The notes under the pieces were generated by a model, which was not told the DNA's origin, ran no database searches, and saw only the letters and a list, made by a program, of their open reading frames with translations. A DNA stretch of 64,000 nucleotides, from assembly GCA_046152955.1 (NCBI GenBank), contig JBJXGA010000352.1:1-64000 (forward strand), given 5' to 3'. This DNA comes from SIAF01 sp046152955. Lineage in GTDB: Bacteria > Planctomycetota > Planctomycetia > Planctomycetales > Planctomycetaceae. The first letter of the stretch is position 1, and every line of letters starts with the position of its first letter. Both the position numbers and the translations under genes were made by a program. This document shows, in pieces, positions 33,865-42,916 of this stretch.

Positions 33865-34523
33865 GCCGGCGTTTCCGGACCGCGCGCCGTGGCGGCCATG
33901 CGAGCGTTCTTCAAGTCGCTGAAGTCCATCGTTTCCCAGCAGTCGCATCATATCACGCTGGTTCGTGACTGTGCATCGTGCGGTAGGTGACTTGGCCCGC
34001 TGTGGAGGGATTCCGGCCTCTGAGGATTGAGGCCGTTCCCCTTCGGGTCTGGCCCGCCATGCAGCCGTTTCGGCCGAGGGAGACTATGAGCCTGAACGGG
34101 GATTGGCCAATAACTGTTCACTGTGGCCAGAACCTATTCAGCGACCAGCCTGTCGCAACCTTTGGAGATGGCCGTGCAAACTGGTTCCAGCGTGGCAAAG
34201 GCGGCACAGGTCGGCCGCTGGCCTGAAAGACCTGGCAACCGTGCTGGATTTTCAGGCAGGCCGACGAAAACACCTGGCAGGCATCGGGATGGCTCAACCG
34301 CGGCAGTGACTGCGTGGCCGCCAGCGATCCGGCCGCGGCGGCGCATGGTTTTCCGATGAATTCGCCCACCGTTTCGCCGACCGTCAGTCTGTCTGGAGCC
34401 GTGACAATTCCGCAAGGATGGCAATGAGGCACGCCGATTGCCCGGAGTTCCGAGCAGTGGCTGGCCAGTCTGGCCACGCCTCCAGACAGTTCGTCGCGTT
34501 TCTTGTGTTGCAGGATCATCGTC
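33865..34523. other. No convincing gene between kinase and transporter
   Basis: Several short frames exist on both strands, none with a known motif, good start context or even composition. A plus-strand frame from about 34086 (MSLNGDWPITVHCGQNLFSD) hits a TGA at 34224 and goes on in frame with DENTWQASGWLNRGSDCVAA to 34426; it might be a decayed gene, but I cannot name it. The region must also contain the divergent start regions of the kinase and transporter genes. Confidence 0.45.
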
Positions 34524-35940
34524 ATGTTAGAAGAGTTCTTCAATAACGTATCGCACAATCTGTTCAAGCCGCTGTTGCTGTTCTTTTATGCCGGCTTTCT
34601 GATCCCGATCCTGAAGGTCAAATTCGAATTCCCCAAGGTGATCTATCAGGGATTGACCATTTACCTGCTGCTGGCGATCGGCTGGCATGGCGGGGAAGAA
34701 CTGGCGACGCTGGGGGCGGCCGAATTGCGACAGGCGTTGGGCTTCATGGCGGTCGGTCTTTTCGCGAACACCATCATCGGCGTCCTGGCGTATGTTCTGC
34801 TCAGGAGATTCACGCGGCTGCGTCGCCATCGACGCGGCCACGGTGGCCGGATACTACGGGTCGGATTCTGCCGGTACGTTTTTGACGGCGGTGGGAGTGC
34901 TGGCCGGGGCTCAGATTGCGTATGCCGCGTACATGCCAGTCATGTTGGCGGTGATGGAGATTCCCGGTTGCCTCGTGGCCCTGTACCTGATTGCCAAGAT
35001 GCGCCAGTCGGGAATGGATCCGCTGGGGAATATGCCTGGCGAAACGCACTATTCGCTGGTACTTCACCGATCCAACGTTAGCCGGACCACTCACCGGAAA
35101 GCCGCGGAAGCCGAATCGCTGGAGACGGCCACGGTCCTCATCGAAGAGGAAGAATTTGTCGGCGCCGGCGTTGGCGCTCGCCGGAGGGGTTCGTCAAGCC
35201 ATACGGTTCGCAGCGGTTCGCACACCATCGGCATGCGGACGATGTCGCTGGGGCAGGGAGAGGCGTTTCCTCCAGCACCAGGCGAAGGACATCGCCAGCG
35301 GCTTTCCAAGGCGGAGCAACAGGAAGCTGATCTCGCTTTGGAACACGTGGAGGAAGAGGGGGAACTGGTTGCCCCGCGAAAACGCTCGAAATCCATCTTC
35401 AGCCGCGAGATGTTGCATGAAGTGTTTTTCAACCCTGGCATCTATCTGCTCTTTGCCGGAATCGCCATCGGTTTTGTCAGTCGATTGCAGGGAACCTCGG
35501 TCACGAACGCCGATGATCAACTTTTCGTAAACCTCTTCCAGGGAATGCTCTGTCTGTTCCTGTTGGAAATGGGAATGACCGCTTCGGCCAAACTGAAGGA
35601 TCTCAAGGCCGGGGGCTGGCAGTTCGTGGTCTTCGGACTGGCGGCTCCCAACCTGTTTGCCGCCCTGGGGATGGTCTTGGCGCACGGTTACAGCCTGTTA
35701 CTCGGGGAACCGTTCGAAATTGGAACCTACGTGCTGTTCGCCGTGCTGTGTGGAGCGGCATCGTACATCGCCTTGCCCGCCGTTTAACGGATGGCGATTC
35801 CGGAGGCCAGTCCCGCCCTGCCGCTGGCCGCCTTGCTGGGATTGACCTTCTCCTACAACGTGACCATCGGCATCCCCGTTTACATCCTGATGGCCAAGAT
35901 CATTACGGCATGGGCGCCGGTGGTCTCGTCCGTGGCGTGA
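34524..35940 (+). pseudogene. sbtA: SbtA-type sodium-dependent bicarbonate transporter, frameshift plus internal stop
   Basis: The family is recognised from LFKPLLLFFYAGFLIPILKV, GWHGGEELA, DAATVAGYYGSDSAGTFLTA, AQIAYAAYMPVMLAVMEIPG, a long charged cytosolic linker (about 35090-35400), then MLHEVFFNPGIYLLFAGIAI, FLLEMGMTASAKLKDLK, FGLAAPNLFAALGMVLAHGY and MAIPEASPALPLAALLGLTF. The N-terminal part (to about 34815) is in one frame and the rest in another. At 35785-35787 a TAA interrupts SYIALPAV-RMAIPEASP, where CAA (Gln) would restore the reading. The frame then stays open to the natural stop at 35940. Intact, it would import bicarbonate with sodium across the inner membrane. Two independent lesions make a real pseudogene likely. 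Confidence 0.85.
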
Positions 35941-36088
35941 GGCGCTCTCGATTGGCGGCTGATGAGCAGTTTCGCGGAGCAAATTGGTCGAAAGAGCAAG
36001 TACTTCGATCGATCCGCGCAGGGCGCTGCCGATGCGCGCCGCCGCAATCCTGGCAATCCTTGACGACCCGGTATTTTGCAGTTGAGGT

Positions 36089-36484
36089 ATGATGGAGATG
36101 AAGCGGTCCGATGGCTCCGGCAGACATCCAGAAAGGCGGATCAGTCGAACCGCATGCGTTTCCTTTGCCTTCTCGGGAATCGCGTTCTCCGCCTGCGGGC
36201 TCGGTTGGTTCATCAATCACACCATGGCCTGCGCATTGCCCATCAGTGGAACGGTTGCCGTGGGACTGATTTACCTGGCGATCGGACTACTGAATCTGAA
36301 TGAAGGACACGATTCAGACCAGCAGTTCCCTCCCCCCGCAGAGGTGTTCGCATCAAAGGAAGTTGCCCCTCGCATCGGACGGTTCCCCGCGATCGGCCAG
36401 CGTCTGCTGCTTCAGGATCCGCAAAACCTGGCCAAGAGTCATGTGACCTCGACACGGGATTTTGAGATGTCGGTCCGCTGGTAG
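36089..36484 (+). CDS. Small hypothetical membrane protein
   Basis: 131 residues. The ATG has GAGG close upstream, and a second ATG follows directly. Two hydrophobic segments are seen (ACVSFAFSGIAFSACGLGWF and ISGTVAVGLIYLAIGLL), joined by a short loop with HTM. The C-terminal half is polar and low in pattern. No homologous family comes to mind. It lies between the broken transporter and the end of modC; the weak composition of the C-terminal half leaves open that only part is translated, or that the frame is spurious. Confidence 0.4.
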   Translation: MMEMKRSDGSGRHPERRISRTACVSFAFSGIAFSACGLGWFINHTMACALPISGTVAVGLIYLAIGLLNLNEGHDSDQQFPPPAEVFASKEVAPRIGRFPAIGQRLLLQDPQNLAKSHVTSTRDFEMSVRW

Positions 36485-36501
36485 CCCGCGCCGCCGTGCC
36501 T

Positions 36502-37239
36502 TCAGGGGGGAAATTGCCTCCCTACGATCCGCGCCACGGCGGGGCTGTTGGGTCTGTAAAACACCTCGGCCACCGGGCCGGACTGCAACACGCGACCGCC
36601 GTTGAGGACCACAACCCGATCAGCGAAGGCTTCCACTTCTTCCGGCGCGTGCGTGACGATCAGCGTGGGAATCCCCAGTCGCCCCAACAGTTCCCGCAAT
36701 TCGCGCCGCAGTTCAGAGCGGGTGGGACTGTCCAGAGCCGACAACGGCTCATCCAGCAACAACAGGCGCGGCCGGGGGGCCACCGTTCGGGCCAGTGCGA
36801 CGCGCTGTTGCTGTCCCCCGGACAGTTGCAGCGGTCGGCGGCGCTCCAGCCCGTCCAGTCGGAACAGCGTGATCAATTCCGACGTCCGACGATTCCGCTC
36901 GGCCGTTCCCGCGGAGCCCAGACCAAACGCAATGTTCTCCAGAACGGTCCGATGTGGAAACAGTGCGTACTCCTGGAACAAAAATCCGATGCCGCGCTGC
37001 TGTGGCGTTCGGCGGATCCCCAGTGAGGCGTCAAACCAGGTTTCTCCCGCGAAGCAAATTCGCCCCTGGTCGAGGGTCTCCAGTCCCGCCAGACACCGCA
37101 ACAGCGTGGTCTTGCCACACCCGGAAGGCCCAACCAGGGCGGTGACGGAAAACGGTTCCAGCGGATGCACAAACTGGGCGTCAATGGTCAGGCCGCCATC
37201 GAAACGTCGCACGATGTGGGCTGCGAGTTCGCGCGTCAT
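36502..37239 (-). CDS. modC: Molybdate ABC transporter ATPase
   Basis: 245 residues from the ATG at 37239, which overlaps the modB stop by four bases (ATGA). A longer open frame upstream runs antiparallel in meaning through modB and is not used. Motifs: Walker A GPSGCGKTTLLRCLAGL (38 on), Q-loop FLFQEYALFPHRTVLENIAF, signature LSGGQQQRVALARTVAP (139 on), Walker B LLLLDEPLSALDSPTRSELR and the switch His in IVTHAPEEVEAFADRVVVL. The usual ModC C-terminal Mop domain (about 100 residues that bind molybdate) is absent. It energises molybdate (or tungstate) import with ModB and ModA. Last gene of the operon. Confidence 0.93.
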   Translation of the reverse strand: MTRELAAHIVRRFDGGLTIDAQFVHPLEPFSVTALVGPSGCGKTTLLRCLAGLETLDQGRICFAGETWFDASLGIRRTPQQRGIGFLFQEYALFPHRTVLENIAFGLGSAGTAERNRRTSELITLFRLDGLERRRPLQLSGGQQQRVALARTVAPRPRLLLLDEPLSALDSPTRSELRRELRELLGRLGIPTLIVTHAPEEVEAFADRVVVLNGGRVLQSGPVAEVFYRPNSPAVARIVGRQFPP

Positions 37240-37898
37240 CGGCGTGTCGGCTCGCGCTGCAACACTTGAACGACGCACAACACCACCAGAGCGAACGCCA
37301 GCAGCACCAACGCGGTTCGCCCCGCCGCGTCGTAGTTCAAGGCTTGAACGTCGTCGTAAATGGCGATCGACAGCGTCCGGGTGACTCCCGGGATGTTGCC
37401 TCCCACCATCAGCACCACGCCAAATTCCCCGATTGTGTGGGCAAACGTCAGCACCAGTCCCGCCAGAATTCCACGCCACGCCAGAGGAAACGTGACGTTG
37501 CGAAACGTCTCCCAGCGCGAGACCCCCAGGCACCAGGCCGCTTCGATCAGTCGGCGATCGACTCCCCCCAGCGCGGCGGAGAAGGGGCGCACGGCGAACG
37601 GCAGGTTGTACAACACGGAGGCCAGCAAGATTCCCGCAAAAGAAAAGGGAAGCGTCGAACCAGTCCAGTCGGTATACAGCCCCCCCAGTGGGCTTTTGGG
37701 GCTGGTCCCCCACAACAGATAGAAACCCAGAACCGAAGGGGGCAACACGAGGGGAAGCGCGACGATCGCCTCTGCCAGAAACTTGAATCGAAACCGACTG
37801 AATGTCAACCAGCTTGCCAGCGGGAGTCCCAGAAGGAACAGTATCGCTGTGGTGGCTGCCGCCAGTTGCAACGTGAGGCGCGTCGCCGACCAGTCCAT
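37236..37898 (-). CDS. modB: Molybdate ABC transporter permease
   Basis: 220 residues, the normal size. Five or six membrane helices; the first is LTLQLAAATTAILFLLGLPL. The family pattern is clear: ALPLVLPPSVLGFYLLW, FAGILLASVLYNLPFAVRPF and the ATPase-contact EAAWCLGVSRWETFRNVTFP (EAA loop), then FAHTIGEFGVVLMVGGNIPG, a signature of ModB, and TRTLSIAIYDDVQALNYDAA. It forms the inner-membrane channel for molybdate. It starts 3 bases after the modA stop, and its stop overlaps the modC start, so translation is coupled. Confidence 0.96.
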   Translation of the reverse strand: MDWSATRLTLQLAAATTAILFLLGLPLASWLTFSRFRFKFLAEAIVALPLVLPPSVLGFYLLWGTSPKSPLGGLYTDWTGSTLPFSFAGILLASVLYNLPFAVRPFSAALGGVDRRLIEAAWCLGVSRWETFRNVTFPLAWRGILAGLVLTFAHTIGEFGVVLMVGGNIPGVTRTLSIAIYDDVQALNYDAAGRTALVLLAFALVVLCVVQVLQREPTRR

Positions 37899-37901
37899 GC
37901 G

Positions 37902-38765
37902 TCATTCCTCCGGCAAGACAAAGCCGAACTGGCTGAAGATGCCCCTGGCCGTTGGGCCTCGAAGAAACTGGCGGAACTCCTGCGCGGCAGCAAGGTCGCG
38001 GGCCTCCGACGCAATGACACCGCCCTGGAGGATCGGCGGATGTTCTTCCAGAGGAATCGTGAAATAGCGGCCCTTTTCCCGGAGCGTCGGGGCGACGGCG
38101 ATCGACAGCGCAATAATCCCCACTTCCGCATTCCCGCTCTCGACGAATTGCGCCGCCTGGGCAATGTTGTCCCCCAACACCAGCCGCGAGACGACTTGGT
38201 CGTATACCCCCGCTTGCGTCATCGCCGCGACCGCTGCCCGCCCATAGGGTGCGTGCTGCGGATTGGCGATCGCAATGGTCCGGACGGCAGGATCGGTCAG
38301 TAATTCCAACCCGCGGGCGGCGACATCGAGTTGTGAATCGCGCGGCGTCCAGACCACCAGCCGCCCCAGACCGTAAGAAAACTCGCTTTCGCCCAGAGCG
38401 TCTCCCTGTTCGACCAGACGGCGGGCATACTCGATGTCCGCGGAAAGAAACAGATCGAATGGCGCGCCGTGAGAAAGCTGGGCGTATAGATTGCCGGATG
38501 AGCCATAGGTCGCAGTCACCTGGATTTCCGGATGCGCGTGAGAAAATTCCACGATCAAATCCGGCAGAGCGAACTTCAGATCGGCGGCGGCCGCGACGCG
38601 GACTTCGCGCACTGTCGGCTTTGCGTCGGCTGCGCGGGGGGGGGACGCGGTTTGCTGCGGGACCGCCGTCGGGGATGCTGGACCGCAGGCTGCCAGCGAC
38701 AACGAGACGATCATCCACAGTGCGAATCGTCCTCGCACGCGGCGCGGGCGGTCAAGAGCCAGCAT
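37902..38765 (-). CDS. modA: Molybdate-binding lipoprotein
   Basis: 287 residues. The signal (FALWMIVSLSLAAC) ends in a lipobox, so it is membrane-anchored rather than free in the periplasm. Mature motifs of ModA: VRVAAAADLKFALPDLIVEF, IQVTATYGSSGNLYAQLSHG, APFDLFLSADIEYARRLVEQ (the FDxFxSAD ligand region), IAIANPQHAPYGRAAVAAM (family signature) and VGIIALSIA. The ligand-binding residues of the ModA class are in place; tungstate would bind as well. Its ATG overlaps the end of the upstream regulator gene by 14 bases. A C-terminal FSQFGFVLPEE is also typical. Confidence 0.95.
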   Translation of the reverse strand: MLALDRPRRVRGRFALWMIVSLSLAACGPASPTAVPQQTASPPRAADAKPTVREVRVAAAADLKFALPDLIVEFSHAHPEIQVTATYGSSGNLYAQLSHGAPFDLFLSADIEYARRLVEQGDALGESEFSYGLGRLVVWTPRDSQLDVAARGLELLTDPAVRTIAIANPQHAPYGRAAVAAMTQAGVYDQVVSRLVLGDNIAQAAQFVESGNAEVGIIALSIAVAPTLREKGRYFTIPLEEHPPILQGGVIASEARDLAAAQEFRQFLRGPTARGIFSQFGFVLPEE

Positions 38766-39858
38766 GGGTTGGCTCCCTGCGTCGCCTCGGTCCCTCGTCG
38801 ATCGAGACCAATTCTCCGACGCCGGTCACATCGTATCCTGGCAGTTCCGCCAGCAATCGCCGATAGGACTCAGACTGAATTGTCTCAATCAGTCCCTGGA
38901 TGCGGCGGTCGCCGGCGTCAGCGCTGGCAAAGCACAGCTCATACGCTTCGTCGCGCACCGTGAAGAATTTCAACCCCGCCTCCTCGCTCACCAGCCGCAC
39001 GCAGACTCCAATGTCGGCCCAGCCCGACCGAATCGCCTCCGCCACCCCGCGGTGGTCGCGCGCCAGGCGGCGCGGCGGGGCCCGTTCCGGAAGCAACTCA
39101 TCCAGACAGGCCCGCGCTCCCGAACCGGATTCCCGGCCGATCCATCGCAACTTGGCCCGGAGCGCAGCAGAGACCGATGCCGCTCCGACCGACGGGGCCA
39201 CCGCCAAACCTTCCTGCCAGCGGGCGACGTGCAACAGCGTGTATCCCACTCCCAGACGCCGCTTGACTGCTGCGGCATTCCCCTGGTGACGTCCGGCCTT
39301 CGCCAAATGGACTCCCGCCAAATGGACCTTCCGATCCCCCAGAAGCGACAACGCCTCACCACTGGAACGGGGAATCACCAGCAGCCGAAAATCGGTGCAG
39401 CGCGCGTATTCAGCGGCAAGCAACCCCGCTGCCGGATCACAGCAGGCCATGACCAGCGTTTGTTCGGGAGGAAGCTGGCGACGAAAACGGAGCGTCCCGA
39501 ATTCAAACACGCCGTCGTGCGGCGCCGCGGCGGGGGAGGTGGCCTCCGCGGGAAACTGCAACGTCCGTCCGCCAACCTCCGCCTGCCAGTATCGGCACTG
39601 CTCCGCCTGCGGCTCCCAAGCCCACTCCGGAGGAGTCGAATGTTCTCCAGTGGCGGTAAACAGGTCATCGATCCGGCAACCCAAAACACGCGCCAGGGCG
39701 AGTGCCGTCGCGACCGAGGGGACCAGGCGCTCGATCTCGATCGCGCTCACCTCCGTGCGCGAAATGCCCGCCTGCCTGGCCAACTCCAGTTGCGACCACC
39801 CGCGCGCCGCGCGGTACAATTTGACATGATTCTGGAGGCCGGCTGATGACATGATCAT
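38752..39858 (-). CDS. Xre-type HTH regulator fused to a periplasmic-binding-like domain
   Basis: 368 residues from the ATG at 39858; an ATG two codons later (39852) is equally possible. Residues 9-62 are an Xre helix-turn-helix (AARGWSQLELARQAGISRTE, then IERLVPSVATALALARVLGC). A middle segment (75-135) is followed by a PBP-like domain (about 140-350) with LVMACCDPAAGLLAAEYARC, RKVHLAGVHLAKAGRHQGNA, AALRAKLRWIGRESGSGARA and RSGWADIGVCVRLVSEEAGL. This layout is known for molybdate/tungstate-responsive regulators other than ModE. It is the first gene of the operon, overlaps modA, and its start codon lies inside a perfect inverted repeat, so autoregulation is likely (inference). The ligand is probably the oxyanion itself. 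Confidence 0.9.
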   Translation of the reverse strand: MIMSSAGLQNHVKLYRAARGWSQLELARQAGISRTEVSAIEIERLVPSVATALALARVLGCRIDDLFTATGEHSTPPEWAWEPQAEQCRYWQAEVGGRTLQFPAEATSPAAAPHDGVFEFGTLRFRRQLPPEQTLVMACCDPAAGLLAAEYARCTDFRLLVIPRSSGEALSLLGDRKVHLAGVHLAKAGRHQGNAAAVKRRLGVGYTLLHVARWQEGLAVAPSVGAASVSAALRAKLRWIGRESGSGARACLDELLPERAPPRRLARDHRGVAEAIRSGWADIGVCVRLVSEEAGLKFFTVRDEAYELCFASADAGDRRIQGLIETIQSESYRRLLAELPGYDVTGVGELVSIDEGPRRRREPTHAGS

Positions 39859-39883
39859 GACATTGTGGTGTCATGATCATGTC
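39848..39883. promoter_or_regulatory. Perfect 15-bp inverted repeat over the start codon of the mod-operon regulator
   Basis: GACATGATCATGACA, spacer TTGTGG, TGTCATGATCATGTC: the two arms are exact reverse complements, and each contains the self-palindromic ATGATCAT. The regulator's candidate start codons (39858 and 39852) both lie in the left arm. No Shine-Dalgarno sequence precedes them. A dimeric or tetrameric HTH protein would fit two such half-sites. It does not resemble the ModE box of Proteobacteria. Confidence 0.8.
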
Positions 39884-40136
39884 GATGTCAACCCTTGGGG
39901 GCAAGGGCATTGTTCCACGCCGAACGGGTGGCACACCCTGACGAGAGGAAGGGCGTGGCTGACCAAGGACAGGATCGTTCGATCAGAGGCGTGCGCCACG
40001 CAGACGCGGGGGGAGAACGAAATGAAAAGCGAGAAATGAGAATTGCCAATTGCAAGAATGGTGGCACACCTTGACGTTCACAGTGCCAGCGCCAGTCTTG
40101 CTGTCTCAGCCAGTCAATCCGGATTGAGATATAGAG

Positions 40137-42743
40137 CTACAGCGGCTTCTTCACCGCATCGGTGGCTCCTGCGGGACGGACCTGATTGTCGCGGATCGGT
40201 TGGCGGACTTGAGTCTCGGGGGGTTCCGCGAGGTTCTGGAGGGCCGTCTTGACCGTGTCGTGAAGTGCGGCTGCCCAGAGGCGATCCAGTGTGGCCGCGA
40301 GCGCTTGCTGCAACGGTTGGTTGGTGGTTCGTTTGAGTGCCAGCAGTTCGTCCGCGACCGCGGCGCCGAGCGTCGCATTGGGAATCAGCCTGGCAATTGC
40401 CCTAACCTCCGGTTCCTCCAGAGACCGCAGCGCCTCGACGAACGCGAGCAGCGTCTGACTGAGATAGGAATCGCCGGCAAGCAGCGGTCCGTAGTCATTA
40501 CGAAACGATTCAGCGGTCAGCCGATGGAGTCCGAAGTAGCCACACCCCTGAGCCATTGTCGGTTGAAATCGCTGGATGACATGGCCCAATAAGAGAAACC
40601 CGGTTGGGCCAATTGTCGGGGATTGCAGCGTCTCCGCCAGTTTTTGTCCGAGGACCGGATTGCGGCTGGCAAAGTACAACGCGGCGTCTCGTCCCAGCGG
40701 CCGCAGCCAGGCTTCTTTCGGAACGATCTGGCGATAAACAGCAAGAATCCGTCCGGCCATTGGCTGAATTGCGGCGGGATCAGAGTTCATGATCTCATTG
40801 AAGGAGACCTCCGAACGCGGTCCAGGCAGCGAATATGTCCCCTCGGGCTCATCACCGGAGGAATTGAGCGGGTTGAACAGTTTGCCGAACGGAACGGGTG
40901 TCCAATGACGGACCAGTTGTCGAACGGCTTGAATCGTCTCCAGCATTTCGGACTCGCGCGAGGCGTCTGCCGCGTGCTTCCACTCATCAAGCGCCAATTC
41001 ACTGATCGCGCGCCACCCCGATGATGGATCGTAGGCTGTCTTCGCGGCGGCCAGCCGGGACTCCAGCGACTCAAGCCCCGCCTGCAATGCCTGTTTGCCG
41101 CTACGAACAGTCGCGGAGAATCCCTCGGCGCTCGAGCCGTACTTGAACTCGATCAGTCGGCCCGTTGCCGAGTCGATCTGCACCTGGCACTTGGCACCCC
41201 GAATATGCCATGCCCCTTCCTGAAGCGCGACTTCCGTAGTTTCCTGATGGATCAGCGATAGGGCGCAGGCGGGGGACATCCGGGCTCGCACCATGAGCGG
41301 AATATCGTCGGCCACTTCGCGGTTGTGAAATCCCAGCCCGAACGCCAAGTTGTAGGAGGTGTCGTCCACTCCCCGCCGCGGCCCCTGATTGGTATCGAAG
41401 ATCGCCTGGAGCACCAATTGCTGCAGTCCCGCATTCTCCAACTCGAGTTGGACGCCACGGTGAAACGAGGCCAGCACGACGCGGCCGACTTGCGAAACGA
41501 GCGCTGCATCAACCAGCCGCGTTCCATCGCCCTGTGTCAGAGTGACGTGGATGATCTGTCCCCGCCGCGGGGCCACAATCAGGCGGAGCGAGAGTTGCTT
41601 TGAAGGGACGGGGGTTGGCGGTTCTGCCGCACTCCCTCCCACAACGGACCCCATCGCTGCGAGGGATTTCCCATCGAATTCGAGCGCCATTTCCAGCGCT
41701 TCCTCGGTGTCACCTCGCCCCCAGCGCTCCAACCAGTCACGCATTTTCAGCAGTGAATTTTCTGCCTCGGACAAATCCCGAGTCAGTGGCGGGGCGGTCT
41801 CGCATTCACGGACGTCGATTCTCAGATTGGCACGCCCCGTGCCCGCTGTGCGCAGGTCGTCCCCGCACTGGATCCGTGAATTCAAATACCGCCCTGATTC
41901 CCAGAGCCGCCGCGCCAGCGTTGCCGGAAGCCGGCTGTCATAGGGGGCGCCGGGGCTCAGATGGAGGTACTTGAGAACGTCGTCCGTTGAGTCTCGCGAA
42001 GTTCCCAAAACCACGACATTGCCGATCGTTGCGCGGGGGCCTTCGGTGATGACGGTGATCGTCAGCGACACCGACAGGTCGGCGGGCGAAACCGTTGGTT
42101 TGATCTGAAACTGTGGAGAGAAATATCCATGCACAGCGCAGGCGGCTTCCAGACGCCGCTTCAATTCCTTGATCGTCAAATCGTCGAAGGGAGCCCACGC
42201 TCCCTTTTTCCACAACGCGGGGATCGCCATCACTTCCGTATGGGGGGCGCTCTCCCAGACAGTCTCCGACGGGCGACCCAAGTGCTCCACGGTCACTGGA
42301 ATGGCGTCGGGGGGAGGCGTCTCCTCGGTCAGCGCCCGAATCAGAGCTTCCGCAGGCACCTGATCAACGCCAACGACACTGACGTCTCCGCAGCGGCACC
42401 GGGCCCCCTCTTCAATCTGGACGACGACACTCCCTGTTTCCTCGTCAAAACGGGCGGAGACCTTGGGCCCCGGAAACCCGCTATGGAGGTATCCGTCGCG
42501 GATTGTAGTTTCCACCGCATTCAGATACTGGGAGAACGGCAGTTTCGGATGCCCCGCCAGCGCCAGCTTGAAATCGACGGCGAGCGCCTGGGTAATCTGC
42601 CCGGGCGTGAAGGATTCGAGACCTTCGATCACCAGGCGTGTCGGATCGCGCACTGTCTCATCGACCAACGGTTCCGCCCCCATTGCAGTCAAAGCGGAAA
42701 GCAGAGCTCCCAACACGACAACGAATCGTCCCTGAACACGCAT
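40137..42743 (-). CDS. Secreted protein with POTRA-like domains but no outer-membrane barrel
   Basis: 868 residues from the ATG at 42743 (GGGAG upstream and a signal peptide VVVLGALLSALTAMGA). The N-terminal 300 residues contain at least two POTRA-like units: LVIEGLESFTPGQITQAL with ETTIRDGYLHSGFPGPKVSA, and ATIGNVVVLGTSRDSTDDVL with PATLARRLWESGRYLNSRIQ, as in BamA/TamA. Between them lies TIKELKRRLEAACAVHGYFS, probably a further one. The other 550 residues show no barrel strands; they contain a beta-rich middle (LIVAPRRGQIIHVTLTQGDG) and a helical C-terminal half. So it is likely a periplasmic partner of an outer-membrane machine rather than a pore. No neighbours explain it; the function is unknown. 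Confidence 0.75.
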   Translation of the reverse strand: MRVQGRFVVVLGALLSALTAMGAEPLVDETVRDPTRLVIEGLESFTPGQITQALAVDFKLALAGHPKLPFSQYLNAVETTIRDGYLHSGFPGPKVSARFDEETGSVVVQIEEGARCRCGDVSVVGVDQVPAEALIRALTEETPPPDAIPVTVEHLGRPSETVWESAPHTEVMAIPALWKKGAWAPFDDLTIKELKRRLEAACAVHGYFSPQFQIKPTVSPADLSVSLTITVITEGPRATIGNVVVLGTSRDSTDDVLKYLHLSPGAPYDSRLPATLARRLWESGRYLNSRIQCGDDLRTAGTGRANLRIDVRECETAPPLTRDLSEAENSLLKMRDWLERWGRGDTEEALEMALEFDGKSLAAMGSVVGGSAAEPPTPVPSKQLSLRLIVAPRRGQIIHVTLTQGDGTRLVDAALVSQVGRVVLASFHRGVQLELENAGLQQLVLQAIFDTNQGPRRGVDDTSYNLAFGLGFHNREVADDIPLMVRARMSPACALSLIHQETTEVALQEGAWHIRGAKCQVQIDSATGRLIEFKYGSSAEGFSATVRSGKQALQAGLESLESRLAAAKTAYDPSSGWRAISELALDEWKHAADASRESEMLETIQAVRQLVRHWTPVPFGKLFNPLNSSGDEPEGTYSLPGPRSEVSFNEIMNSDPAAIQPMAGRILAVYRQIVPKEAWLRPLGRDAALYFASRNPVLGQKLAETLQSPTIGPTGFLLLGHVIQRFQPTMAQGCGYFGLHRLTAESFRNDYGPLLAGDSYLSQTLLAFVEALRSLEEPEVRAIARLIPNATLGAAVADELLALKRTTNQPLQQALAATLDRLWAAALHDTVKTALQNLAEPPETQVRQPIRDNQVRPAGATDAVKKPL

Positions 42744-42916
42744 GTTTCGGCTCCCTCCCAGAGCGAATTCGGACAGCATCGACAGCGCCCGTAACCCGGC
42801 GAATGCAGCAGGCGCCCCCGGTCGTATCGTTGGGCAGATAGCAGATTTAGGGAATCTCGGAAAGGCCGATCCGTGGTCGCTTCAGGTCCGCAATGAGTTA
42901 TACGGCATCGCAGGAA

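Noticed and set aside
34118..34567. 149-codon minus-strand frame between kinase and transporter
   Set aside because: It begins inside the transporter gene, has no ribosome-binding site and shows no protein-like pattern; several equally poor frames overlap it.
36502..38718. 738-codon frame that could be taken as a modC fusion
   Set aside because: Only the last 245 codons are ModC. The rest is an off-frame reading of modB and modA, and the ATG at 37239 overlaps the modB stop in the normal coupled way.
39927..40076. Two copies of a 17-base string (GGTGGCACACC-CTGACG type) at 39927-39943 and 40060-40076
   Set aside because: Too short and only two copies; no palindrome or gene boundary relates them. 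It could be part of a dispersed repeat but this window alone cannot show it.
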